The notes under the pieces are model-generated. The model made no database searches. It saw nothing but the letters and a program-made list of their open reading frames with translations, and was not told where the DNA came from. A stretch of DNA of 64,000 nucleotides, from positions 3,100,001 through 3,164,000 of the forward strand of contig NC_065911.1 of the NCBI RefSeq assembly GCF_905147045.1, written 5' to 3'. This DNA comes from Nymphalis io. Its lineage: Eukaryota; Arthropoda; Insecta; Lepidoptera; Nymphalidae. Made by a program: the position numbers and the translations under genes. This document shows, piece after piece, positions 24,855 through 36,478 of the stretch (its first letter is position 1; each line of letters begins with the position of its first letter).

Positions 24855-25207
24855 TGAAGGCTGTTTATATTTCGAATATCATTTTGATTTTTTATTCGGG
24901 TGAAAAGATATTAAAAACCATTTCCATACAATTTATATAACACTTATTTAACCTTCTATGGGTGATAATGAAAAAACTAATTAATGTTTTACTATATTTA
25001 ATAAATAGTTATAATTTATTTATCTATAAATTGATGAAGTAAAAATGAATTTACAGAAGCATTTTAATGTTTAAATTACAATTTGTTATTTTATTCATGA
25101 TAATTTAATTTTGTAACTATTTAAATTTACTAACAATTAAAATAGTATATAAAAGGAGTTATTTTCATTATTTACATGATTCTGTTTCTATGTCCGAATA
25201 TAAAAAC

Positions 25208-25405
25208 TTGAAGGATGGCAATCCGACACGGCCGGAATGAGTTTGGATGCAGGACCAACGACTTTACGTGCTTTCCGAGGTACGCTACACACTTTCGACT
25301 TCCAGATCACGGGCTGTATAGCTTGTTACTGGGCCAATCTGGGATTTGAACCCAGAACCTCGGATATGCGGCCTTATGTCTAGCCACTAGACCAACGAGG
25401 CACCC
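25208..25405 (-). mobile_element. SINE family D with tRNA-type head
   Basis: The minus strand begins GTGCCTCGTTGGTCTAGTGG (box A) and has CTGGGTTCAAATCCCAG (box B). It continues CGTGATCTGGAAGTCG, CTCGGAAAGCACGTAAAG, TTGGTCCTGCATCC and GTCGGATTGCCATCC. The 3' half of the family is missing. Confidence 0.75.
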
Positions 25406-28061
25406 ATATTAATTATCCCCATATATCTTGTATTTGTAACTTTAAATACAAATTAAATAATAGAAGAACGAATCGTGACGTACATACAATTATTGTGTAC
25501 AAAGTTTTATATATTTTTTCAATAAGCCGTGTCCTTACCAATGTTACAATGGAAACTGTCAACACGTTCATAATACATGCTCCAACCGTACACTATACAG
25601 CATATTGCCTTTAAAATCGCATTACGTAAGTAGGCGCCGAGCCTTTTATATTCTAAAATATATATACATATTATGTACATAGCAATAATGTTAGCCTTAA
25701 AATTTTTCCATTTATTCGCATGTTATTTTATTACACGAGGAAAATATAATTATGCGATATGAACAACAGTTTATTTATGTTTTATCTGTAAATGTTTATG
25801 TATTTCGTTGTTTTTTGTATCTGTATTTACATGGTTCTATTTTTAAATTTATGTTCTATCCATTATTACTTTTAAATTGTCATGGTGTATTATAATATGT
25901 ACAACCATTGTTCATGTTCGATTTTTAAAAATTAATATTTATTCGTTTACTTTGGTTGTCAATTATCTTACGTAGTTAGTCTAATATATTCTAAATATAA
26001 TTCAATATCAAGATACATATATGACCGACTTAAAACAAAATTCTCAATTCGGTTGTATTTTTTATGTTTGTTACCTCGGAACTTCGTAATTTATGAATCG
26101 ATTTGGAAAAATAATGTTTTATTTTGGTAGACTATACTTCAAAAATGGGACCAAATTTGGTCCCATTTTTGAAGAAAATCGAACTCTCGGCTCGAATTTT
26201 ATTTTGTCGGTTATGTTTTTTAAAACAGATAACTACAAAATTTCTAACAAACATTTGAATGCAAATAAGAAATAATGTATTGTTAGCGAGTTATTTGTAT
26301 AGAAAAACGAATGGCAACTCGAAGTAACGAGATAAATATATGGAAAAAATATATAAATGATGGAATTGTTGAGATATTCTGTGTATTTAATTCAATTTTC
26401 TCTCTACAATTCTCTTCGCCAATGTCACATATTTAGAAGGAACAACAGTTCATAGACAAATATAAGAAAATTGTATTTTGCGATCGGGTTTTACTTGAAA
26501 GTTAAATTTGGAAATTCGTATCTTATAATAAACAAGTAAAAGTATATTTTCGATGATACGGTTTTATTAATGGTAATTAAGTTTTTCACATAAATTTATC
26601 CAACGTGAATATAAGTACCATAAATATATTTTTTAAATGTTTATAGTAATTATAGATAGACATTTATTGTAATATACTTTTATATTATATGTTTATAATC
26701 AATTTGTTAAGTGATAATAATAAAAATTATTTTTGCATAAAATTTATCTCCAAAAAAAATTAGAATGTGTTATGCTAGCCACACACAATATAGAAGCATG
26801 GAAATCTACATAACGATGTTTTTAACGTTATTATTTTTTTACATATAATTATTAAAAAATTTAAACAATTGTTTTGTTTTTTAAATATTTTATAGAAATT
26901 TCTCGATTTAAAATTACGATTTCGTTGAAATTAATAATCTGTTGTCAACAACTCGCTATAATAAATCACAAACGCTCTCGATAATTATGTATATTTTTAA
27001 TTATTATACGCAGACAAGATAATAATTTAATAGTGAACAACGATGTAGTTTCCGCTACAATATATAATTATAAAGAAAATCTTTATAATTTGCGACGATA
27101 CAATCTGGTCATAAGATTTTTTTGACTGCAATTATGTGATAATTTTTTTTCAAGTTCTTTTTTCAAAAATTCGAAAGTTCTTTCGGAAGTTATTATTAAA
27201 TGTTAATATCATGAAGATGTCTTTAAGAAAAAGTTAATTTTTGTTAACACATTCCATTAACAAAATTTTTCGCAAAAAAATAACTGTTGTTTGTGATTCA
27301 ACTGTATCGTCTCATTTTTTTAAGGATGACGAATTTTTACCCTCGACTAAACCACCAATAGAAAGTAATAGAACAAACGAGGCCGTTTAAATCGCGTAAT
27401 TAAAATAGGACATACCGATGAATGTAATTGAACTTTGTCTTTTTAGACTAAATGGTCTAACGATCAACTTCAACAAAATGGACAAAAATTATATGAGATA
27501 AAATATTATAAAATTATAAACTATTATCATCAGATAATGATAAAAATATTGTATACTAAAGTGATGATGATAATGAAATTGCTGATATCTACGGCGGTCA
27601 TTCTCAGGAGAGACATCTGTGATTGACAAGGGAACTCTATTCCTTCACTTCTGCTCCAGTGCAATGGAAAGGGATCGGGTGAAGTTTAGATGTTTTCCTA
27701 GACTTGACTCCAGGCTGCTACTTAGAATATCTCAATAGAAAAGCCCAACTTTTTACTGACTGAACTTCGAGATCTTTGACTTTATATACTGGACACTACA
27801 ACAACGAAGCATTAACATCCCATAACCAAATCGACTAACTCTACTAATCGTTCCGGCTTTTCAAAGGTTGATAATAAGAAAAATATATTTTGGATAGGAT
27901 TTGGTGTAAAATCCGTTCTTAGTGGGCGTCTACGTCGGGGAAGGAGTAACTGTGACAAATTTGAAGTCAACCGGGGACAGTTTAGGAGATATCGTGATGA
28001 GTGGTATTTCGATTATATATATAGATTAAGAGATTTTTGTTTTTATTAATATTGAGAATTT
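25406..28061. other. Non-coding AT-rich stretch
   Basis: Apart from the palindrome at 26137, nothing recognised. 27560-28010 is less AT-rich and may be an old unclassified repeat (CAGGAGAGACATCTGTGATT, GTCAACCGGGGACAGTTTAG). Confidence 0.45.
26137..26174. repeat. Perfect 38-bp palindrome
   Basis: CTTCAAAAATGGGACCAAA is followed at once by its exact reverse complement TTTGGTCCCATTTTTGAAG, with no spacer. No surrounding element is recognised. Confidence 0.9.
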
Positions 28062-28142
28062 GAGTAGCACCCACTCGTCAGGTAATCAGGTAATCTATCT
28101 AAATATAAGTTTAATTGAACATAACAATATTTAGATAGATTT

Positions 28143-28434
28143 CACTGGTGGTAGGGCTTTGTGCAAGCTCGTCTGGGTAGGTACCACACACTCATCAGAT
28201 ATTCTACCGCAAAACAGCAATACTTGATATTGTTGTGTTCCGGTTTGAAGGGTGAGTGAGCCAGTGTAATTACAGGCACAAGGGACATAAAATCTTAGTT
28301 CCCAAGGTTGGTGGCGCATTGGCTATAAGCGATGGTTGACATTTCTTACAATGCCAATGTCTAAGGGCGTTTGGTGACCACTTACCAACAGGTGGCCCAT
28401 ATGCTCGTCCACCTTCCTTTTCTATAAAAAAAAA
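28143..28434 (+). mobile_element. SINE-like family A, full length, nested
   Basis: ACTGGTGGTAGGGCTTTGTG to CCTTTTCTATAAAAAAAAA. Pieces of an older same-strand copy flank it: 28062-28085 (AGCACCCACTCGTCAG) and 28447-28612 (GTGAGCCAGTGTAATTACAG to TACCTTCCTAATATAAATAA). Confidence 0.88.
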
Positions 28435-28446
28435 TTACTGTTTCAG

Positions 28447-28612
28447 TGTAAATGGTCAGTGAGCCAGTGTAATTACAGGCAAGGGATTAACATTAATTAA
28501 CATTTTAGTTCACAGGGTTGGTGTCGCAATTGTAAATATTAACAATATACTTGTCTAGCGGTGATCATTTACTATTAGCTTTTCTATTTCCACGTCTACC
28601 TTCCTAATATAA
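28447..28612 (+). mobile_element. Older SINE-like family A remainder
   Basis: GTAAATGGTCAGTGAGCCAG, TTAGTTCACAGGGTTGGTG and CTACCTTCCTAATATAAATA match the 3' half of A with heavy divergence. Confidence 0.6.
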
Positions 28613-28674
28613 ATAATTTAATAAAATAGGTATGTACCTACTGGTTTTGGACAACATTGCGGCCAATTTTTTGC

Positions 28675-28880
28675 TGTTGGAAAACATCGTGAGGAAAACT
28701 GCATGTGTGTAATTTCATTGAAATTATGCCACGTGTGTATTCTACCAACCCGCATTGGAGGAGCGTGGAGAAATAAGCTCCAAACCTCCTACTCAAAACG
28801 GAGAGGAGGCCTTTGCCCGGCAATGGGACATTCACAGGCTGTTGCTGTACTGTAACAACCATCTGTACTGTAACAACCAT
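28675..28880 (+). mobile_element. SINE family B, 5'-truncated, with duplicated tail
   Basis: It starts at GGAAAACATCGTGAGG and keeps the body and 3' end (CCCGGCAATGGGACATT). The tail contains CTGTACTGTAACAACCAT twice in tandem. Confidence 0.8.
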
Positions 28881-31800
28881 CATTCAAATGTACTTGAGCT
28901 CAAATTCTGCTAATTAAAAATAAAATAGTTTTATGAAAGTAAGCGCTCTTTATGTTTAGTAAAGACAAGAAAATTAATCAATTTTATGTGTTATTAATTT
29001 GTTATATACTTCAAGTTATATGCAAGCAATAAAATAATGTAGACTTGTAACTATTAAACAATGCTTTAAAATTATTTTATCTGATTATAAAAAAAAACAC
29101 GTCAAAAATTAATGCTATTATATCTTATATATAATTCAAGGGAAAATTAATAAAATATATTAAATTTCAGATAAAGACTAAGACTTCATAAAAATAACAT
29201 ATACTTGAATATTATATTATGATTATATTTGAAATATTTAAATAAAGTTTATTTACTGTCTCGGTTCCTTTGGTACGATTGTCCATTGATATTATTTTAC
29301 TACATGGATAATATCCTGCTAAGTATGGAATACGAGATTTTGTATCATTTATTATAATAAATGGTGAGTTATTACAGGGGTATAATATCATATTGTTATA
29401 AAACGAGAGATGCGTAGTGAAATTTAAGTTGTACCACCAATCAAAATATTAATATGTTGCTTAGAATATTTAACCCGTTGTTTAAAATAGTAAAAATAAT
29501 AATATACTCATGTATTTAATTACATATTTACTTTATGTACTAGAAACTAGTTAACTCATCCCGGCTTCGAACAGTTAATAGAAGGGTCTAAACAAAACGC
29601 TTCTATCGCAATACAAATAACTCTGTTTTAATTTAAAGACTTCAGTCGGCATGATTTTATCCGAAATATTCAACAATCACCAGCTTCAGCCAAAACCATA
29701 ATGAATTAAATACCAAAACCGCTCTCATAAATCAAATCACTCCCTCCAATGGTGAAGACCGTATGAAAATCCGTTTGGTAATTTTGAAGTCTTTCGCGAT
29801 CAAACAGACAGTTGCGATGGGGGATCTATTTTATAATATATAGTGATAATCCCAAATATATCTTTAGCTCATTTTACACGAAAATAAGACGCCGTACATC
29901 AGCATTATACGCGTTACAAAAGTTAGAGCTTGAAAAGAAAAAAAAATAATCAAAATGACAGAACAGATTTAAAAAATGCCGATGGCTAATAAACCAAGCG
30001 AAAAATATGATTAATATTTTGTTCAAAGAAATTTGTTCATTAAATTATTTCATCTTATGTATTTTAAATAAACGCATATAACATTGAACGATAAAGAAAA
30101 TTATTATGTATACACTAATAATCTTATTTATAATAATAATAAATCGCAATGTCGTCGAGTTGTTATAACAGATTATGATAATTAAATATTATTTTTATAA
30201 AAGAAATGTTTTTGCAATTATATTATAATAGTAAACGTCCGTTCGTTAACGCTTTATAATATTAGTCACGATGTTTTAATTAATATTTACTGTATATAAT
30301 TCTTTTGTTATATTTTTATAGGAAATACTGGTAACTTTAAGAAATTTATGAATCATTGATTCCTCTCTTCAATATCACACAACTTATTTTGTTATAGCAA
30401 TATTATGTAAAATGTAATAAATGTTGTATTTTAATAAAATGATTAAGGATTATTTCAAAAAGAGACTCTTAGGTTTTTAATCCGTTTGAAGCAGATCAAA
30501 AAATGTTTTTATTAAATATAAATTATTATATTTAGCAAAAGTAATTCCTATTTACATTTCATATTTTATTTATACAGATAAATATAAGTTAAAAAACTAA
30601 ACCGATAACTAAGCATATTAAGATTGCTAAATAAAGAAAATGACGAAAGAAATATAATGCCTGCGTTTTTATTAATAACGGCACGCGTCATTTATCTAAA
30701 ATTGTAATGTATTTAAATCAATTAAATAATGTAGTAGTATGTACAACACTTAACTGACCTTCGTCTTGTCCAACACTCAAAAGTCCAATTTCGTTGATCA
30801 CATATCAAACTATCGTCTATACTTTTTGCATTTTTCGACACAAACCAATATGGCCGTGTCAAGAGAAATGCGCGCCAAAATCTTTATCGACAAAAAAATC
30901 GCACACTTTTTACGACCGTTGCGTAATTTTACATTTTCTTGTGATTACGAAACGTTATTTTTATATAACAAAAAATTCAAAGCGTAAAATTCGAATTTTC
31001 TAAAAAGTTTTGATTTAAAAAAAAAATTAGTCACATTTTCGAATATCGAACACAGTTCCGCACCGTTGTATTTCGGGGATGGTTGGCGCGTTCTCAATTA
31101 AGGAATTTCAGTTCGAAATTTTCGAAATTTGCCGGTGCGTTTCCATTGTTTTGCGGCGTAGTGCTGCGCGCAGGCACTTTCAACACATTATGATCTAACA
31201 CTGGCCGACTCTCGATTGCAGAACATACTTATTCTAAGTCAACTTACATTCGTTCATATTTGCCTGCGGGGCGTAGGGCTGTGCTAGGACATAGACTTAG
31301 CCCCACTTCCTTTTTGCATACGTCACTAGACTTGCAACAGTATTTTTAGAATCGATTCGATACTTGTTTGACACTGTTATATAGTTAATTTAATTGCTAT
31401 TAACAGATAGGGGGATTAATTACGCGTACCTTTTGAATATATTTAAACTAAAAAAACGATAAAAAAATCACATACAACTATGATTTAACTAAATATTACA
31501 TTAAATATACTTTATCTTTTGTGTAAGGTGAAAAGTTTATGACATTTGTGACTATTTATATTATTAAAAAAAAAAAAAAATTAAATTATTTTCATTCATC
31601 ATCAAGTTTTCTTATTAATTTATTAAGTAATGAAATTGGGTTATTACGTAAAACCATCAAATTTTATCATGAATGTAAAAAGAATGTTTTTTTTAAATAG
31701 AATGTGTTCTGTATGGCCAACCCTAGTTTTGGCGTAGTACAAGAAACGTCTTGCATATAATAATATGTTTTAGCCTATATCGAAGTTACAGGCAACGGGG

Positions 31801-32819
31801 AAGGAACGGCGCGCGCGCAGCTTAGCTCTCTCGAAGCGCTATTTTTAACAATATTGTAATGGTTGAAAAAAAGTCGCGGAGAAATTGTTTAGAGATGTAT
31901 TTTATGTTCAATGCTGTATTTGATCATTGAAGCTTAAATTATTTATTATAACAAATATTTTTTTTAAATAATATAACAAATATTTATTTATTAAATATTT
32001 AACTTATTTATTAAATGTTAAAATTTTGATTAAAATTTTTGAAACTTCTGAGAAACGTAATAACGGATTTATTTCACATTTTATGATGCACTATCACTAA
32101 AAATAATTTCGATATTATTAAAATCGTCTAATGTTAAAATCTAACGGACATCACTACGCTATTCCGATGCAAGACGCAACACTATTAGTTGTATGCATCG
32201 TGCATTGGCCTGTACTGCCGCGTTCCTACTTACACACAAAGCGACATAACTGCAACATTCGCAAAATTTAAAACCAACTTCATGTCAAGAACAAAAGGCT
32301 TAATATCGCTTAACATATCGTGTTAATATGCGTCGTTTGTGTCGAAAACTTTTTTAGAAGCTAGTTCTTATACTTATTTCACTATGAATTTTAGCTATAG
32401 TATTGGGTATGGAAAGAATCGCTTGTCTGTAGGCGTAGGTTTCTAGGACGCTGCTAGAAATCTTTGGTATAGCGGTATAATTAGGATGGGCTCGGTCTGC
32501 GGAGGGATTTAATACATGAATAGCTTTTTTTAGTGCTTGTATTTATTGTATGACCTTAGTGATTAAATTTAGTGAGTTTATTTTAAAATAGTTTATCATA
32601 ATGTTTTTTGTTTATTAACGGAATAAATTTTCAATATGTAATTTGAATATGGAATATATTTTATATATCGTTATCGTCATTTTTTTTTTTGAATTGGATT
32701 TAAAAATTTCTATATATTTGAAGATGGAATAGAATTTAACTAAGGAATAATGTTTTTTTTTTAATGAAATAAACATTTTTTTTAATAATGAATATATTTT
32801 TAAATAGAAATTAAATATG
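28881..32819. other. Non-coding AT-rich stretch
   Basis: The overlapping frames at 30766-31003 show no domain. CpG-richer patches at 31070-31330 and about 31790-31850 (GGAACGGCGCGCGCGCAGC) may be regulatory. Confidence 0.45.
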
Positions 32820-32980
32820 GAGTCAACAATGGCTCAGTAGTTAAGAGACGTGAATATCAACAAGATACATAGGCTGAAGCCCAGCAAAGTTAATTCCCAT
32901 GTGCTTTATTTGTGTTTATAACTCATCCCATGATCCGTGGTGAAGAAAAATCGTGAAGAAACTGCATTTCGCAGATAAAA
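32820..32980 (+). mobile_element. SINE family B-like, degenerate
   Basis: ATGGCTCAGTAGTTAAGAG, CATGTGCTTTATTTGTG and GTGAAGAAAAATCGTGAAG keep the B layout with many changes. Confidence 0.55.
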
Positions 32981-34429
32981 ACTGCCATCTTTATATACAC
33001 ATAACTAAATATCACGTTATTTTTTTAAATATAACAATTGTCAGCAAAGGTCTTAATTTAAGCAACTTAATCGTATTACAATTACAAAACAAAAATGTCA
33101 TAAGTACATTAAATAGAGATTTTGAACGAAAATTGTTCCCGTGTGCTTGTCAGACGTGTATTTCTAAATGGAATTAAACAATAATGTGTTACTTTACTTT
33201 ACTAACTCTTCATTTTACTAACAAGACCGAAACCTGTCAAATAGTGAAAGTTTAATTAAAAACTTTCCAATCGCTATCGTTATATGCGCACACAGCCTTA
33301 TATATTGACCGTATTATGTTTTTTAATGTGAAACCGATTTTTTTATTTTGTACGATATGTTGCATTTTTTTTTTTGAACATGGAATATGTGGAAAATTTT
33401 AATTGTTTATATTATAATTAAATATTAAACATTAAAAAAAACATACACGTCATATATATCTCGAAAAAGTGTTGATAAGTTTTTGATATAGATAATAAAT
33501 TTTAAAAAATTCTTCGGGTATAATAAAATAAAAGTGGCCGGTTTATATGCTTTATTGTAGGTGCCTAGCTAAATAGCGATAGTTCGTTTTACTTTGTAAC
33601 TGTGTTTATCGTTTCGGTGACAGATTCTTGCTGTCATACAATGGGTACCATTCATTCACTGACCACCTTGTCAAATATCAATTGTTCAATTCACTGTTTA
33701 ACTGTGTATGTCGAACCCTCATAGTAAAAGTTTATTTGAAAAATATTATAATTATATAACGAATACGTTGCGTTTTTTTAAATTAATAACACAAGTAAAA
33801 AACTGTTGATTTTTGTTAGATATGTACAAGCTGACGATCAGTGAGCCAGTTATAAGCCAGCCAATTATAAGAGTAAGGGAAATAAAACTTAAATGTTATC
33901 TTTTGCAATGCATTGCCCCATAAAATATCGACTTTTACTAAACTTTACATACCTATGTGCAAGAATGATTAAAAATATAAATAAATTTTGTAAATATAAA
34001 AAAGCGCATTTTAATACAAATATTCTAAATAAGAATTTCACAGCAGTAGGGTTAGGTGAGAACAAACTCGAAACTCAACGCAGAAAACGGTCATGAAATA
34101 TCAGAAAGTAACATGCGACATTGACAAAACACGCATCAAAATAGTATATCACCTTAAATCGGTCGTCGACATTTCACGGTTGAGTAATGAAGTGAGTTCT
34201 TACAGAATTTGCACTGCAGTTATTATTATAGTTCAAACAATAAAGTTGTAAGGAAAAAGGTATTGACAAGCGAAATATATACTTTGAAATTTTCTTCGCC
34301 CACGTTTTGCACTTTAAAGACTTACCGCATTTTGCCCGCGGGCCGCATGAGTAACTGACCGCGCCATCTTAGTCATAATAAATTAAATTAAATTTTCGTT
34401 CTACTACTACTTCTTAAATTATATATGTA

Positions 34430-34785
34430 CTAGTTTAGCTCGTGTTTTTATCCGCGTCTGTGGGGGGGGGGGGCGGAGATAATCGGTGACCTATGTCTTT
34501 GTACCCCTGACAACGTGTATGCAAAATGTCATGATGATAGGTTATAGTTGAGTAGTTATGACGTGAACGGGAGAGGCTGCGGGATCGTGTTGATATAACG
34601 CATCCGCGGCCTCTCCACTCCGTGCCGGGGACGGCCATCGCAGTGGTTTTAATGGATAAGAATCCAACATAACCCAGTTACCCCCCCATGGGAGCTGGGT
34701 AAATTTCTGAAGGTTTCACTGCTTGAAAAAAGAGTTTTGACGTGAAAGCGTAAGAAGCAAACTCACTTACGCATTTATAATAATT
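34430..34785 (+). mobile_element. Family F repeat split by the 34568-34733 retroposon
   Basis: CAACGTGTATGCAAAATGTC, GTTGAGTAGTTATGACGTGA and then AAAGCGTAAGAAGC, ACTCACTTACGCATTTA match the unit at 7300-7380. A run of 12 G lies at 34462-34473. Confidence 0.6.
34568..34733 (+). mobile_element. A-tailed retroposon of 166 bp with 13-bp target duplication
   Basis: GTTATGACGTGAA (34555-34567) and GTTTTGACGTGAA (34734-34746) flank a GC-rich insert starting CGGGAGAGGCTGCGGG and ending GCTTGAAAAAAGAG. An empty relative of the target at about 7336-7360 (GAGTAGTTTAGGCGTGAAAG) supports the borders. The source RNA is unrecognised; it has no clear tRNA boxes. Confidence 0.7.
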
Positions 34786-35218
34786 GTAAGGACTTATTTA
34801 TAACAATGCTTTTTTTTTCTTCTAATTAACTTTAAATTTTTGAATTGCTTAAGCTGTAGGAAGCAGTGTGTATGTTGGTTTTTTCTAATTAATTTATAGG
34901 TACTTTACCTAATAATCATATATTAACTGTTAAGCATGTTGTTATCTAAATAATTCCAAGGTTAAATATTATTTAAAAAAAACTTCTAAATTTAAATAAA
35001 TTGAAAATTAAAACGAAATAGTATCAAAATTTTAAGACGATAGACTATAGAAAATGCAAAAAACGTAAATATATATTTAAAAATTTTCAACAGCCACGCG
35101 TTTTCATTTCCTAACGAGTTATCGTGCTTTGCCCGCAGGCGGCGTGCCAGCCGACTACGAACTAGAAACGTATTATAAATTTTCAATAAATTATTAATAA
35201 TAATTTAATGTTATATTA

Positions 35219-35445
35219 ACAGCTCATAAATGTCCCACTGCTGGGCTAAGGCGTCCCCTTTTGAGGGGAAGAGTTGGAGGTAGTTCCACCACGCTGCAAT
35301 GCACGGATACAAACGAGGCAGACTTATTTTTCATCTAGCACTGGTATGAATTATAAGCACAAAAAATAAAAATAAGCACACGAAAATTTGAGCCTGCGAT
35401 CTTCGGTTTGGATTCTCGTGTTCTAAGCACTGAGTAGTGCTATCT
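35219..35445 (-). mobile_element. SINE family B, degenerate
   Basis: ATGTCCCACTGCTGGGCTAA, a shortened middle, then AAGCACACGAAAATTTGAGC and TTCTAAGCACTGAGTAG give the reversed B order. Confidence 0.65.
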
Positions 35446-35617
35446 GAGATGTAATGATTATTATTATCTTGTTTATGATAATAACCAGGACCGGCTTGAC
35501 GTGTCCCTTGAGGCCAACCATGGCTTACATTATATAATGAGCCAGAGATAATAAAAAAAACACAGAGTAACCACTCATTAATAAACAAAGATATATATAT
35601 TAACCTTATTATTTTAC

Positions 35618-35785
35618 TAAGTGGTAATGGTAGGTAACCACCCACTCATCAGATATTCCAAGCAATATTTAATATTGTTGCGGTTTGAAGGATGAGTGGG
35701 CCAGTGTTACTGGCATAAGGGACATAGCATCTCAGTTCCCAAGGTTGGTGGCGCATTGGTGACAGAATGGTTAATATTTCACATT
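35618..35785 (+). mobile_element. SINE-like family A, degenerate
   Basis: CACCCACTCATCAGATATTC, GGATGAGTGGGCCAGTGTTA and CAAGGTTGGTGGCGCATTGG are present with internal deletions. Confidence 0.7.
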
Positions 35786-35844
35786 TAATCTTCACTCTCA
35801 AAGATTTAGTGAAGAGTTAGTGTTTTGATACCAAATTAATAAGA

Positions 35845-36139
35845 TTTTTTTTTATATAGAATAGAAAGGCGGACGAGCATATGGGCCACCTGATGGTAAG
35901 TGGTCACCAACACCCTAAGACATTGGCATTGTAAGAAATGTCAACCATCGCTTACATCGCCAATGCGCCACCAACCTTGGGAACTAAGATGTTATGTCCC
36001 TTGTGCCTGTAATTACACTGGCTCACTCACTCTTCAAACCGGAACACAACAATACCAAGTACTGCTGTTTTGCGGTAGAATATCTGATGAGTGGGTGGTA
36101 CCTACCCAGACGAGCTTGCACAAAGCTCTACCACCAGTA
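35845..36139 (-). mobile_element. SINE-like family A, full length
   Basis: T run, ATAGAATAGAAAGGCGGACG to AAGCTCTACCACCAGTA. It is among the best-kept A copies. The 121-codon plus-strand frame here is only a read-through of the element. Confidence 0.9.
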
Positions 36140-36197
36140 AAATATAATATAATTATTGTAATCTCCAAATATTTTGATGTCCTTATAACCCTAATAA

Positions 36198-36252
36198 AAG
36201 TGCACTCTATATTCTCTCACTCGAAATCCTATGGGAGGGCAAATTCGAAAGA
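36198..36252 (-). mobile_element. SINE family D fragment
   Basis: GTGCACTCTATATTCTCTCA and TCCTATGGGAGGGCAAATTC match a short piece of reversed D. Confidence 0.45.
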
Positions 36253-36408
36253 TTTAATTACATGACCAACGGGCTGTGGCTTTGCCATGGCTGGCAATTT
36301 TGAGATTCCTAAAAAATACAACTTAAAAACAGCTTCAGAGTAATTTAAGCGAAGCAATATTGAATTCGACGCAAGAAATAAAACTTATTATGGTTAAAGC
36401 AGTTTTTA

Positions 36409-36478
36409 GTGCTAAACCCGGAATCGAACTCGCTACACCGTGAAACCGTGGCTCACGTCGCCACTCGATCAGTACAAA
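36409..36478 (-). mobile_element. tRNA-like SINE head, family unclear
   Basis: The minus strand reads TGATCGAGTGGCGACGTGAG then GCGAGTTCGATTCCGGGTTT, box A- and B-like with tRNA spacing. It does not form an intact tRNA and the body is unrecognised. Confidence 0.4.

Noticed and set aside
25330..25405. A tRNA gene
   Set aside because: Boxes A and B are present but the sequence runs on into the body of SINE D and the acceptor stem is not closed.
35900..36265. A 121-codon open frame with repeated similarity to other frames in the window
   Set aside because: It is the family A repeat read through; the same peptide (LQTGTQQYQVLLFCGRISDE) appears wherever the repeat occurs.
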